Below, piece after piece: positions 1-9,399 of a DNA stretch of 64,000 nt. This DNA comes from Lachancea mirantina (lineage: Eukaryota; Ascomycota; Saccharomycetes; Saccharomycetales; Saccharomycetaceae), in contig LT598467.1 of the NCBI GenBank assembly GCA_900074745.1, forward strand, positions 1 to 64,000. Direction: 5' to 3'. Every line of letters starts with the position of its first letter. Position 1 is the stretch's first letter. The notes under the pieces were generated by a model. That model did no database searches. It saw only the letters and a program-made list of their open reading frames with translations, and had not been told where the DNA came from. Made by a program: the position numbers and the translations under genes.

Positions 1-65
1 CCTCCACACTCCTCCTCCACACTCCTCCTCCACACTCCTCCTCTACACTCCTCCTCCATACTCTC
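1..65. repeat. 13-bp tandem repeat at the window edge
   Basis: Four near-perfect copies plus a decaying fifth of the unit CCTCCACACTCCT run from base 1; copy four has one change (CTCTACAC). The C-rich strand reads 5' to 3' at a left edge, as it would at a left telomere, and the array may continue beyond the window. It could be a telomere-proximal minisatellite or the inner edge of the telomere repeat itself. The unit does not match a Rap1 site. Confidence 0.75.
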
Positions 66-116
66 TCTCCCCCACACTTACACTGGCACCACGTAGAAAA
101 CTACAAACCACATCCC

Positions 117-141
117 AACACCCAGACACCCACGAAGTTAG
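117..141 (+). repeat. Subtelomeric Rap1-site repeat, copy 1
   Basis: A 25-bp motif that begins AACACCCAGACACC and ends CGAAGTTAG. Bases 118-130 match the yeast Rap1 consensus RMACCCANNCAYY at every position. Similar copies in the same orientation occur at 714-738 and 10841-10865. In yeasts Rap1 binds telomeres and mating-cassette silencers. Confidence 0.7.
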
Positions 142-713
142 GCAGTTACACCCTGGCCATTTCACACCAAATCCCCCTCTTTTCGTCCATCTCTTGACCA
201 GTGCGTCTACCTACTGTCACACACACCCCACATCTTGCCCAGAGCCCCCGAAACGTGGTCCTTCGCAGGTTAGAGTACACCCGTGTCTCGCCGTCGCACG
301 TGACATTCTTCCTGCGCTGCCTGTACCCACCATGATCCCTGCCGCCTCCAGCACAACGGCACCCTCAGGCTGTCGCACACCGAACACCCACGCTCATATT
401 TGCATTCGGAACACAAGTAGAGTATCCTGGCCATCACGGACAAGCTAGCATACTCGGCGCGCACGAGATTCCCGACCTCGCAGTCCCACACTTTCCGGCT
501 GCGCCAAAGTTGAAAACTCTGGTGACCACGCCACCGCCTAGTATCGCTCGAATACCGGACATCCTCTCGAAGTAATCTGAAGGTCCTCCTTGTGCTGCTC
601 TGCACCGCGGCATGTCCCCTGGTAAAATGCACCATCATCGGCGAGGCACCGGCGAGGCAGCGTCACGTTTACCATGTAAGATTACTTTGTACGATGTGGT
701 CATATACGGCAGT

Positions 714-738
714 AACACCCAGACACCAACGAAGTTAG
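714..738 (+). repeat. Subtelomeric Rap1-site repeat, copy 2
   Basis: Same motif as at 117-141 with one substitution (ACCAACG for ACCCACG). The Rap1 consensus match at 715-727 is intact. Orientation is the same as in the other two copies. Confidence 0.7.
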
Positions 739-970
739 CCACTTGTCCCCTGCCTCTCCAATGCCTGTCGTATCAAGGTGAACAGCTTGTGAGTTGACGA
801 CACAGAACTTGGCCACGTTTCGGAAAACACCAAACAAGTCTACTGCGCACGCAAGCTGCAGGCTTCAATCATGCAACGTCCCATAAACACATAGTCGAAA
901 TACAGTCAAGATTCATCGCTCTATATACTAAACAAATACCTACTGGTCCCTTGCTTTTTCACGTGACTCC

Positions 971-1621
971 TCACTGTGCACTGGCCACAATGGTCTCTTC
1001 TCTGAACTTGGAGACGTCCACTCTGCCCTTGAGCGCTGGGTGCTCCAAAACCTTAGGAAGCCACTGCTGCAGATGGGTGAACCCACCAAACTTGTCCTTG
1101 CCCAAAGCAAACCCAAACAGAGTCCCGCAAAGAGACGCAGCGTACAGATCCGCAATGGTTATGCGGTCGTTCACCAGGTATTCCTGCTTGCTCAAGCTCT
1201 TTTCAAAGAGGCCAAAGTTTGAGAGACACGTCGACAGCTTTTCGTTGTACTGCTCCGGGCTAGCATTGGTTTTGGCTGCTGTCACCACTGCAACAACGCT
1301 TGACGTTATTTCTTGGTTCGTGAACGAGAGAAACCTGATGACCTGCGAACGCTCCTCCAATGTCTCGCCGTAGAGTGACTTTTCAAGCTTATCGTCACCC
1401 TTCAAATTCACTAGGTAGTATGCGACCGCCATCAATTCGGTCAGCTCAAACCCGTCCTTACCCAAGATCGCCGGGTTTTTTCCCAACGGGAAGTGGCTCT
1501 CGAATTCTTCTCTGTGGTCGGTGGGGTTGACGACATTCATGTCAACCTTGAGCCAGTCAACTAACCCACGAGGCAGCATGCCTCTGGCATTTTGGTAAGC
1601 GTATAAAGTTCCGAGCGACAT
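971..1621 (-). CDS. Truncated eEF1B-gamma-like glutathione S-transferase
   Basis: 216 residues. The start MSLGTLYAYQNARG and the following PRGLV match the N-terminus of yeast eEF1B-gamma (CAM1/TEF4), which has a GST fold: a thioredoxin-like half (about 1-80, with FPLGKNPAILG and LTEL) and a helical half (about 90-200, with ITIADLYAAS). The protein ends where the lysine-rich linker and conserved C-terminal EF1G domain should follow (full length is over 400 residues), so it is a stand-alone GST-like paralogue rather than the elongation factor subunit. The ATG is the first of the frame. It diverges from the MFS gene across a 1.24-kb spacer with Yap1-type sites, consistent with a role in oxidative or electrophile defence; that role is inferred. 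Fold assignment is solid, substrate unknown. Confidence 0.85.
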   Translation of the reverse strand: MSLGTLYAYQNARGMLPRGLVDWLKVDMNVVNPTDHREEFESHFPLGKNPAILGKDGFELTELMAVAYYLVNLKGDDKLEKSLYGETLEERSQVIRFLSFTNQEITSSVVAVVTAAKTNASPEQYNEKLSTCLSNFGLFEKSLSKQEYLVNDRITIADLYAASLCGTLFGFALGKDKFGGFTHLQQWLPKVLEHPALKGRVDVSKFREETIVASAQ

Positions 1622-1776
1622 TGTGTATGCGGTGGGGCTTCTGATTAGAGAGAGGCAATGTCGCTTCCAAGCTCGAGCCTCTTGCCATTATATGTACTTC
1701 TGCGTACCCTCATACAGCTTTGGCTCTCGAGCCAAAACAGATAACAACGTGGCATTCAACAGAAAATCCAAAACCA

Positions 1777-1863
1777 TTAGTAAAGGTGGTGTTGTCGACG
1801 GCGTTTAAAGAATTTCGATGATACGCTCTGGTTGTCCTGGCAACGTGGCTTAAGCATTACTAA
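1777..1863. promoter_or_regulatory. Two Yap1-type sites upstream of the GST gene
   Basis: TTAGTAA at 1777-1783 (reverse complement of TTACTAA) and TTACTAA at 1857-1863 are perfect copies of the Yap1 response element. They lie about 155 and 235 bp upstream of the GST start. The rest of the 1622-2860 divergent spacer shows no gene; a TATA-like ATATAAAC lies near 2177. Confidence 0.55.
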
Positions 1864-2515
1864 TGACAGATAACCATGCTTCCCGAAAAAATTATGGTCT
1901 TTCGATACCCGGGCGGTGGTAAACGCAAAAGTCTCGGATCCTGGGGCTACATGAGGACCAGCATTGCTGAAGTAGACGCTATACGGGATTGGCATTCAAG
2001 GAGCGTTTGAGCTACTAGCCTCCAGTGCGGCGTATTCACGACACATAATTTGAGCACTTTAGTCGAAGAAACTTGAGCTCACCCGCTAGACTCTGTCGGC
2101 GTCGGCGTCTACCCGCGTAGCTAGGCACGCAGCCCTACGTGCATAAGCGCCAAGAGAAAGCCCGAGGCAGCACGGAGATATAAACCACGCACTGACAGGG
2201 TTTTGTCGTCAGAAGGGACATAGTAGACAGGGTACTCCATCCAGGGCCTTAAACCGCATCCCTACGGCGCAACCACTGAGTAAACGATAACTGACTGACA
2301 CACTGCTGCGCATCTCTCTCCAAAAGCTTGTCAAGTATTGAGCGCCTTGGACCCCTAATCGTCCTCTGCACACTACAACGTCACAGTGTCATCCTTGACA
2401 GACTCTTTCTGGCACAATAACTCCGCGTCAACTAGTCCATTAACTTGCTCAAGTGTCCGCCAGGTGATACTGACTTGTCCAATCACAATAGCCAAGAATC
2501 GTGATTTGCATATCA

Positions 2516-2522
2516 TTACTAA
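2516..2522 (+). promoter_or_regulatory. Yap1-type site upstream of the MFS pump
   Basis: Perfect TTACTAA about 340 bp upstream of the MFS start. The S. cerevisiae FLR1 pump, a member of the same family, is a known Yap1 target through this element. Confidence 0.5.
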
Positions 2523-2860
2523 GCTGGCAATTTGAGGCTGCAGTCGCAGCTTTGTGCATGAGGAACAAATTCTGAGTAGACCCCAGAACAGCGAGGCTAT
2601 GTGGTGGTGGCTGCGACGTTAGTGCCAAGAGCACCTATCTCGAGCAGCATCGTAGCTAGCACATTGCCAGAGCGATTTCGCAACGCTCAACGCCACGGCT
2701 CGTTGCCCTCGTCGCTGTTCACGACGCTCTACTCAGCGCTTACAAATGGCCTGTATAGCATGGCTTCCAAAAGGCTGTTGGCGGGACAAACCGCCAGTGG
2801 TTTAAATGGCAGGCGTAACAGGGACGATGTGTCTTAGATCCCGCCAAGACCCAGCCTGCG

Positions 2861-4525
2861 ATGTCTGTTTTCCGAAATAGTTTCGTGGGGCGTTTGATCT
2901 ACCACGCTTCGAAACACCGATTTCCGAGTTACCCCGAAGAGAAGCCCGACTACGTTCTTCCTGCCAAATACGCAGCAGACGACAAGCCGCCGGCATGCCA
3001 ACTCACTGAAGAAAACAGCTTCAATTCGCTCGACGACGTCGAGAAGCAGGAGGGCCGAGCCCGCAGCATTGGGTCGAACGGCGCCCCCATCTTTGTAGAC
3101 TACGATGGCCCTAATGACCCCGAGAATCCCTACAACTGGCCATTGTACAAGAAAGTACTTTTCATCGCTGGCATTGGGTTTCTTACGATCTCCGTCTACA
3201 TGGGCTCTGCCATTTATACACCGGGCATCGAAAACCTGATGAATGACCTGCAAATCACAAGGGTAAAAGCTACACTGCCTCTGACTATGTTTGTCATTGG
3301 ATATGGCCTAGGTCCCATGGTGTTCTCGCCCATGTCGGAAAACGCCGTTTTTGGCAGAACGTCCATTTACATTGTCACCGTTTTCACGTTCTTCATCCTG
3401 CAGATCGCTCAGTGCTTTGGACCTGCGACAAGAAGCATCGCCTCTATGACCGTTATCAGGTTCCTGAGCGGTGTCTTTGCGTCGCCGGCGCTGGGGACCG
3501 GCGGCGCCAGTGCCAGCGATGTGGTTACTGCGCCTTACATGCCTGTTGGGATTATTGCGTGGAGCATAGCCGCGGTGTGCGGTCCAACGTTGGGACCCCT
3601 AGTAGGTGCTGCGTTGGTGAACGGGACGGGCGGCTCCTGGCTGTGGACTTTCAGGTTCATGATGATCATGTCTGGGGCTTCCTTCGTGATCTTCGGCTTT
3701 TTCCTTCCCGAAAGCCTTGGTGCCGCGATCCTGCGGCGCAAAGCTCAGCGATTGAGAAAACTGACTGGCAACGACAACATCGTCGCGGAGGGAGAGTACG
3801 CGAATCGAAGTTTGACGGTGCGGCAGGTTGCCGTTCAGACGCTGTGGAGGCCGATCGAGATCACTCTTTTCGAGCCAGTTATCCTATTCATCAATCTCTA
3901 CATTGCACTGATCTACTCGCTGATCTATTTGTGGTTCGAAGCTTTCCCGATCGTGTACGTTGGCACGTATCATTTCACGGTGGTCGAACTCGGCGTGTCG
4001 TACGTCAGTGTAACCTTGGGCATTTTCATCGGCTCGGCGATCTACATTGGTTACATTTACTTTGCGTACACGAAAAAGCTGCTACAGGGCAGGGAGAATG
4101 AGGTGGTCCCCGAGGTGTTTCTGCCGCCCGCGATTGTCGGCAGCGTAGTCATGCCCATAGGTATCGCCATTTTCGGATGGAGCGCTAGCCCGAACACACA
4201 CTGGATAGGGTCTCTCATCGGGGCCATGGTTTTCGGCATGGGAGGCTTTGTCGTCATTCAGTCGCTCTTCAACTACATGGCAATGTCTTTTCCACGCTAC
4301 ATAGCGTCTGTGTTTGGAGGGAATGCGTTGTTCCGGTCGGTCATGGCGGGGTGCTTCCCTCTATTCGGGCCGCCGCTGTACAACAATCTTAAGATCAAGG
4401 ATTATCCCGTTGGTTTGGGCTCTACGATTGTGGTTGCTATCTGTCTTTGCATGATAGCCATTCCGGTAGTGTTCTACATCCTGGGCAGCCGGATTAGGGC
4501 GACATCTAGATATGCAGGATCGTAA
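2861..4525 (+). CDS. MFS drug:H+ antiporter, FLR1/MDR1-like (DHA1)
   Basis: 554 residues with a hydrophilic N-terminus of about 100 residues, then roughly 12 hydrophobic segments. Family signs are NPYNWP just before segment 1, a GxGPxxxxPxSE block (GLGPMVFSPMSENAVFGR), RFLSGVFASPALGTGGAS in segments 4-5 and RKAQRLRKLTGND at the start of the central loop, the last very like fungal FLR1/MDR1 multidrug pumps. Such proteins export azoles, benomyl or polyamines across the plasma membrane by proton antiport. The ATG is the first in frame. The upstream spacer holds Yap1-type sites and the neighbours are a GST and a dehydrogenase, so a stress-induced efflux role is likely. A polyamine transporter (TPO type) is the alternative within the same superfamily. 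Confidence 0.85.
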   Translation: MSVFRNSFVGRLIYHASKHRFPSYPEEKPDYVLPAKYAADDKPPACQLTEENSFNSLDDVEKQEGRARSIGSNGAPIFVDYDGPNDPENPYNWPLYKKVLFIAGIGFLTISVYMGSAIYTPGIENLMNDLQITRVKATLPLTMFVIGYGLGPMVFSPMSENAVFGRTSIYIVTVFTFFILQIAQCFGPATRSIASMTVIRFLSGVFASPALGTGGASASDVVTAPYMPVGIIAWSIAAVCGPTLGPLVGAALVNGTGGSWLWTFRFMMIMSGASFVIFGFFLPESLGAAILRRKAQRLRKLTGNDNIVAEGEYANRSLTVRQVAVQTLWRPIEITLFEPVILFINLYIALIYSLIYLWFEAFPIVYVGTYHFTVVELGVSYVSVTLGIFIGSAIYIGYIYFAYTKKLLQGRENEVVPEVFLPPAIVGSVVMPIGIAIFGWSASPNTHWIGSLIGAMVFGMGGFVVIQSLFNYMAMSFPRYIASVFGGNALFRSVMAGCFPLFGPPLYNNLKIKDYPVGLGSTIVVAICLCMIAIPVVFYILGSRIRATSRYAGS

Positions 4526-4782
4526 TCTAAATAGGATGTTAAATATAAAACTGGATAGAACAAGGATTCGCGGAGCAAATTTCTCACTGCTACGATGTTA
4601 CACGACTTTCAGCATCTTGCACTCGCCCTCAACGCGACCCACAATCGTTTTGCAAGTGTACTCCTTCCCAACGGCTGTCAGACAAAAATATCTTCTTCAA
4701 TAAAATCTTATTCAATATATAGCATATCTATAAGTCTGTCTACCACGTCCCTCGTGGATCAGAGCCTACCGGTATGCCCCGC

Positions 4783-5541
4783 TTACCATGGGAGCTCGCT
4801 GCCGTCGTTGGCAAGGAACTTGCCAGTGTCCTCGGGCTTGAGCCCCTCGATAACCTTCTTCAGGCCGCTAGCACTCTGGTCTGGCGTAAGCACGTTGGCA
4901 GGATCGAAAAAGCTGGCGATCTTTGGATCAAGCGCAATCAACTGCTCGCCAACCTCTTTGCCCATGTCGGATCCAACAACGCCCGGGTGGAGAGGTGCAA
5001 TAGTAAACCCCTCCTTCTTGAGGTCAAGAGCAAGCTCTCTGACAGTGTAGTTCAGAGCAGCCTTGGATTGACCGTAAGCGGATCCAGGAATTGGCAGCTC
5101 AAGCTGGATGGAAGCAGCCACAGTCGAGAGAAAGAACGCCTTCTTTAGCTTACCCTTCTCAAGTAGCGGGTACAACGCCTGAAACAAGAGGATAGGTCCA
5201 AGAGCGTTGGTCGTGTAGTGCTTAATCCAGTTTTGCTTCTTGGTGGTCAGCACATACCCATCGATATCAGCGATACCACTGTTGGAGATGAAAATGTCCA
5301 GGTCCTTCGTGATCGCAGCAATCGCAGCCCCAGCAGCGTTGATACTCTCTTCACTGTCGACGTCCAGCTTAACGATGTGGATGTTTCCAGAGCTCTTCGA
5401 CAGCTTTTGCAGCTCTGCCGCGGCGTCTGGATTTCTTGCGGTGGTGACAACGGTGGTGCCAGCTTCCTGGGCAAAGGCCTTAACGAGCGAGAAGCCAAGG
5501 CCACGGTTTCCGCCAGAGATGAATACAGTTTGTTTAGTCAT
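4783..5541 (-). CDS. Short-chain dehydrogenase/reductase
   Basis: 252 residues from the ATG that begins MTKQTVFISGGNRGLG; an upstream in-frame extension to 5721 lacks conserved content and I reject it. The glycine-rich cofactor motif SGGNRGLG is at about 9-16, TTARN follows strand 2 (suggesting NADP preference), a D-V acidic pair (LDVDSEE) lies near 60, NSG near 90, and the catalytic S...YxxxK triad is present (STVAASI about 140, YGQSKAAL about 158). This is a classical cytosolic oxidoreductase of the C-factor/sniffer-like group, about 250 residues as usual. Substrate cannot be told from sequence. Its promoter has a perfect Yap1-type site at 5737. The spacer 4526-4782 contains only 3' flanks. 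Confidence 0.88.
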   Translation of the reverse strand: MTKQTVFISGGNRGLGFSLVKAFAQEAGTTVVTTARNPDAAAELQKLSKSSGNIHIVKLDVDSEESINAAGAAIAAITKDLDIFISNSGIADIDGYVLTTKKQNWIKHYTTNALGPILLFQALYPLLEKGKLKKAFFLSTVAASIQLELPIPGSAYGQSKAALNYTVRELALDLKKEGFTIAPLHPGVVGSDMGKEVGEQLIALDPKIASFFDPANVLTPDQSASGLKKVIEGLKPEDTGKFLANDGSELPW

Positions 5542-5736
5542 TTGTGATCTGTGGTTTTTAGAACAACCAGAACCCAGTCTGAGGAGCTTCCTCAAGCCTT
5601 TAAATATTCTTTCTGAGCTTCCTTGACTTTTCGAATTTGTCATGTTGTCGATGTGTGGCATCTTGCAATGCGACAGACCAGCTGTTACGTCCTTGGCATT
5701 TCTACGTTCTATCGGAACCACTTCGCCTTCAGACTT

Positions 5737-5743
5737 ACTAATG
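5737..5743 (+). promoter_or_regulatory. Yap1-type site upstream of the dehydrogenase
   Basis: Perfect TTACTAA about 195 bp upstream of the dehydrogenase start. The 5542-6307 spacer otherwise shows no gene. It repeats the element found before the GST and MFS genes. Confidence 0.5.
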
Positions 5744-6307
5744 GTTCATGAAAACCCATTATTAAGCATAGCATGCAAGCAAGTGGGTAGATTGCACGCT
5801 GTTTGGTGCATTCTGACCACTCGGTGTGTATCTCACTCTGTGGCTTTGGTCTGCTCCACCAAGAGCATTTTCAAAGTAGGCGGTGCCAAGAAGTAGCCTG
5901 TTTGTCAGCTTTACAACGGTTTTGTTTTCGAGGATGCAGCCCAACCAAAGCCAAGAGCAGCCGAGGGATAAACCCTTGCCGCAAATCGTATTTCGTTTAT
6001 TCTAATATGCCACAGCTGGGCTACTTCCTCGCCGCCCATCCTACACGTCACTGAAGCGATGGGCGCCATGTTCGTCTTGAAAACTTATATCGTTACCATG
6101 ACAACCATTCGGAGCACTCGAATATTTACATGCTCACTCGCATGATGTGCTCGACGGTTGTCGCTATATGCGTAGCGTATACTCCTCGTCATTACACTCT
6201 CGACCGATTGATCAAGAACGCAAGATAGTTGCCACCGAAGTTCAAACCAAGCAGCTTCATTAGGTGACGGATACACTGCGACCTCGAGTCATAACCACAC
6301 CGCCGGG

Positions 6308-7657
6308 TCACACTTCGCTATCCATATCTTCCTCTATGTGGCGATTTATGTTCACATCAGTAAAAGTAGGGCTGACACTTGTACTTACCCGCTTCTCGGC
6401 AGTTTCGTCCGCTTCCCTGAGCTTGCGTAGCAGTGCTCTGTACCTGAACCGGTGTCCAAACACGGCAACAACACTAGCCGCCACCAGCCAAGAAAACACT
6501 ACTGGCAAAGCACGATACAGACTTGGCACGTAGCCGCCGGACCAGATATCCGTTAGAACGTCGTACGCCTCTTTTGCAGGCAACGCGTATGCCCAGCGAT
6601 AGAAGCCTGGGTTGATTTCAAACGGACTGATTGTGCCCGTGATGTTGATGATGATGTACGGGAGGACAACGAATGGCAAAGCCGGGGGAGGAAGGAAGGC
6701 GGTGCAGCAATCCAAGATCAGCAGGTGCACGTACATGAGAAGCCAGTAAACCATCCAGCTAAGAACAAACTGGTTTCCGTTGACTTGCCAGGCCTCACGG
6801 AAAGCCCAGATGTAGCCTGCAGTGCAGAGCGAAGCGCCGAAAGTGAAAGCAACGCTTGCAATTGTCCGCAGAAGCAGTGTGGCCTGAAAAGATAACTCCT
6901 TGTATATCTTGAGCTCGTAAGAGAGCCCATTGAGGATCAGAAGGAAGAAAAACTGTTGAAGAATGGGCATCACCATACCTACCGTGTTGTAGAACAACTT
7001 AGTTCCTTGCAACGTGGGCATCAAATTAATAGAGGAAAACGGCACTGGATCAAGAAACGCTTGTAAGGCCTGTGGACTGGAGCTGTTTAAGTTCTGCATT
7101 GCTTGCGATGCATACAGCGCGTTATACGACTGACGCGTAGCCTCGACAAGGCCGGTGAAACTGCCTTCGATGGCCTCGTCCGTAATCGGAGGATACCGCA
7201 CTTCGTTCCAAACGTAAGTCAGCGCAGGCGATGATCCATACTTGCTAGCCGCCTCGCCGCCCTGAATCGCTTCAGAAAGACGGTCCGATGAGTCGGGATG
7301 GACGAGAAACGCTCCCCAGTATTTGTTTTTCTTGACCTCATCTACTACATCTTCTATGCTGGGAAATCTGGCAGTGTCCGCCTTATCCAATGTCAGAAAC
7401 GAAGGTCCCCGCAATCTCTCATACGCCTGATCGACACTCTTGCCGATGACACCTTGATCGTAATCGACGTACAAAATGTGGAACGCTTGCACTCTGGAAG
7501 GAAATTTCCATGTCGACCCATACAGGTAGCACATGGTTGACAGAAACAAAAGCCATAGCAGAATGGATAGGATTCCAAATATTTTAAAGAATTCCTTTTT
7601 GTTTTGCCATTGAACCGGATTATTGAATCGGCGTGAAGAAGCTCGCTTGTTGTCCAT
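6308..7657 (-). CDS. SNG1: SNG1-family membrane protein (DUF3533)
   Basis: 449 residues from the first true ATG (MDNKRASSRRFNNP); the frame is open further upstream but without an ATG. One hydrophobic segment (about 30-50) is followed by a large extracytoplasmic loop that starts HILYVDYDQGVIG, typical of the family, and then about six C-terminal membrane segments with a conserved TISPFEINPGFYRWAYALP block. SNG1 homologues confer resistance to nitrosoguanidine and other toxicants and affect phospholipid asymmetry at the plasma membrane in S. cerevisiae. It fits the resistance theme of this subtelomere, although I see no Yap1 site in its promoter. Instead a CGG-type palindrome lies at 7816-7834. 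Confidence 0.85.
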   Translation of the reverse strand: MDNKRASSRRFNNPVQWQNKKEFFKIFGILSILLWLLFLSTMCYLYGSTWKFPSRVQAFHILYVDYDQGVIGKSVDQAYERLRGPSFLTLDKADTARFPSIEDVVDEVKKNKYWGAFLVHPDSSDRLSEAIQGGEAASKYGSSPALTYVWNEVRYPPITDEAIEGSFTGLVEATRQSYNALYASQAMQNLNSSSPQALQAFLDPVPFSSINLMPTLQGTKLFYNTVGMVMPILQQFFFLLILNGLSYELKIYKELSFQATLLLRTIASVAFTFGASLCTAGYIWAFREAWQVNGNQFVLSWMVYWLLMYVHLLILDCCTAFLPPPALPFVVLPYIIINITGTISPFEINPGFYRWAYALPAKEAYDVLTDIWSGGYVPSLYRALPVVFSWLVAASVVAVFGHRFRYRALLRKLREADETAEKRVSTSVSPTFTDVNINRHIEEDMDSEV

Positions 7658-7815
7658 TGCAAGATTGAAATTGAAAGATATCCCGTGCAGGCATCGATTC
7701 GGTATGGCGTGCGTGGCGATCAAGACGCTCTTATGCGAACCGTTTCGACTTGGGTTTAGGTTTCGTTTGTGAGAAATGGGTGCAACGAGCAGAGGTTGAT
7801 ATGGCTAACTATTTA

Positions 7816-7834
7816 CGGCCGTAGCCTACGGCCG
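7816..7834. promoter_or_regulatory. CGG/CCG palindrome in the SNG1 promoter
   Basis: CGGCCGTA, a 3-base spacer GCC, then TACGGCCG form a perfect inverted repeat about 160 bp upstream of the SNG1 start. Paired CGG triplets are the usual target of Zn2Cys6 regulators. Which regulator would bind is unknown. The rest of 7658-8176 holds no gene. Confidence 0.45.
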
Positions 7835-8176
7835 AAAAGTGCCGCCAACGGCAAAAGCCTCGCTGTGGCTTGCTATTGCCGCACCTCTTGCAGGGCTCTT
7901 GGCAAATTCTTACTGCCGCTTTGCGAGTAACGGAGAAAAGCACAACTTGCCCACCGCACGCCGCGGGAATGCCCATAGCGGTCTATTGGAGATACTACGA
8001 CAGGCTCCTTGTGGCCATGGCGGTATCCTGTCACCGTCATCATGTGACCCGGCCATTCGTCGTCAAAAATTTAATAAATTTAGCATACATCGAACTATAA
8101 AGATTTTGAATTACTTCACGCAACCTCTGCTTTTTCTTTGCTTTTGGGTATGAATCGCGCCAACCTTTCTAACTGT

Positions 8177-9399
8177 TCACCAGCTAGGGAACGCGGCCAG
8201 GCCTTGGGCGCTCTTGCCGGCCCAATCGCCGACATTCAAGGATTGTAGTATAGTCCGGTCGTCTCCAGACTTACCCGAAAATGCTGACACGGAAGCACCT
8301 GTAGAATTGCCGCTGCCCGGACTTAGTGCATAAACGTAGTCGCCTGCCGTAATAAGGTCGATGTACGCGTCGGTAGTGTTCGTTACTGACACAATGCTAG
8401 CATCGTACAGGCTCATCTCTACAATGTGGCCGACAAGAGGGTCCGTCACAAACGCAGAGTTAGAGAGAGACGAGACCACGGCCCAACAACTGGCCTTTTG
8501 GCCGGGGATTTCCTGCTTACTGACAAACCCGGAGACACCCGAAGCTTCGTCAACGGAGAAGATAGCTGCACCAAAGGATGGGTCAGCCACAAAGTAGCGG
8601 TCCGATTCCGGAATCTGCTCGAAGCCGAAAAGCAAATTCGTTTCGTTCAGAGAGGTACGAATGTCAGCAGGCGAAAGACGAGCACCCCCGTATTCGGAAG
8701 CGACAGACACAGAGTGGACCGAAACATAGCCCTTGTTTTCGGCGGTTCCGTTACCCTTGACAGCAGTAATCAAGGTCGTCTCGTCTTCAGAAAAGTACAC
8801 TTCGGATACAGTGTTTCCTGGGCCCACTGGAGGCGTCGACTGGCCTAGCTCGAACTCTCTCAAAAAGTCAAACTTGCCAATTCCCACATTGGGGGCGAAG
8901 GGTGCACACGAGACACCTGACTTGGCACCGCTCGTGCCCACACAAACAAGCTCGTGCAGCAGACGACGCATCCCACGCTCACAGGAAATTCACCAGGTAC
9001 CTTGGCGGTCGAACCCAAAGAGTCAAGTTGGTTGGATCGTAAGCGTCAATAGAGAACATCGACACAGTGTCGTCACCACTGTTGACCACGAAAAGGCTGT
9101 TTCCAACCACTTTGACGGCACCCTGACTGGCAAGAGAATCAGGGCCGGCAGACATATTGGTAGCGGCGCTGATGAAGCTGGCACCCGCACCGCCGGTCTC
9201 CGCCTTTCCCTCCGAGCGAGAGCGAGCCGTTCTGGTGAACGTAGAGCGCAACTACGCTATTGGAGAGCTCGTTGGTTTGAAAGTACACGGCTCCCTTGCT
9301 GGAAGCTGGGTAATCATCTTGAAATGTTGGCAAGGCCTGCGAAAGCCCCGCGCTGAGAAGAGACGTGGCTAGGGTAACGAACACGGATTTGGAGAACAT
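8177..9399 (-). pseudogene. Frameshifted secreted lactonase-like (beta-propeller) gene
   Basis: One ancestral gene is spread over three reading frames. It starts MFSKSVFVTLATSLLSAG, a clear signal peptide, and ends SAQGLAAFPSW. The intact stretches (NELSNSVVALYVHQNG; VVNSGDDTVSMFSIDA; PGEFPVSV; LVCVGTSGAKSGVSC; QSTPPVGPGNTVSEVYFSED) match a fungal secreted family related to 6-phosphogluconolactonase/muconate-lactonizing beta-propellers. Single-base frame changes fall near 9205, near 9015-9025 and near 8975. The longest remaining stretch (8177-8971) covers about two thirds of the protein. Neighbouring genes are intact, so decay in a subtelomere is likelier than bad sequence, but sequencing error cannot be excluded. 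Identification of the family is from memory. Confidence 0.75.

Larger units (their letters stand above)
66..970. other. Subtelomeric spacer without a convincing gene
   Basis: About 900 bases of GC-richer DNA. Open frames here are short, lack recognisable domains and overlap on both strands, so I call no gene. Its only clear content is two copies of the Rap1-site repeat (117-141 and 714-738). Confidence 0.6.
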
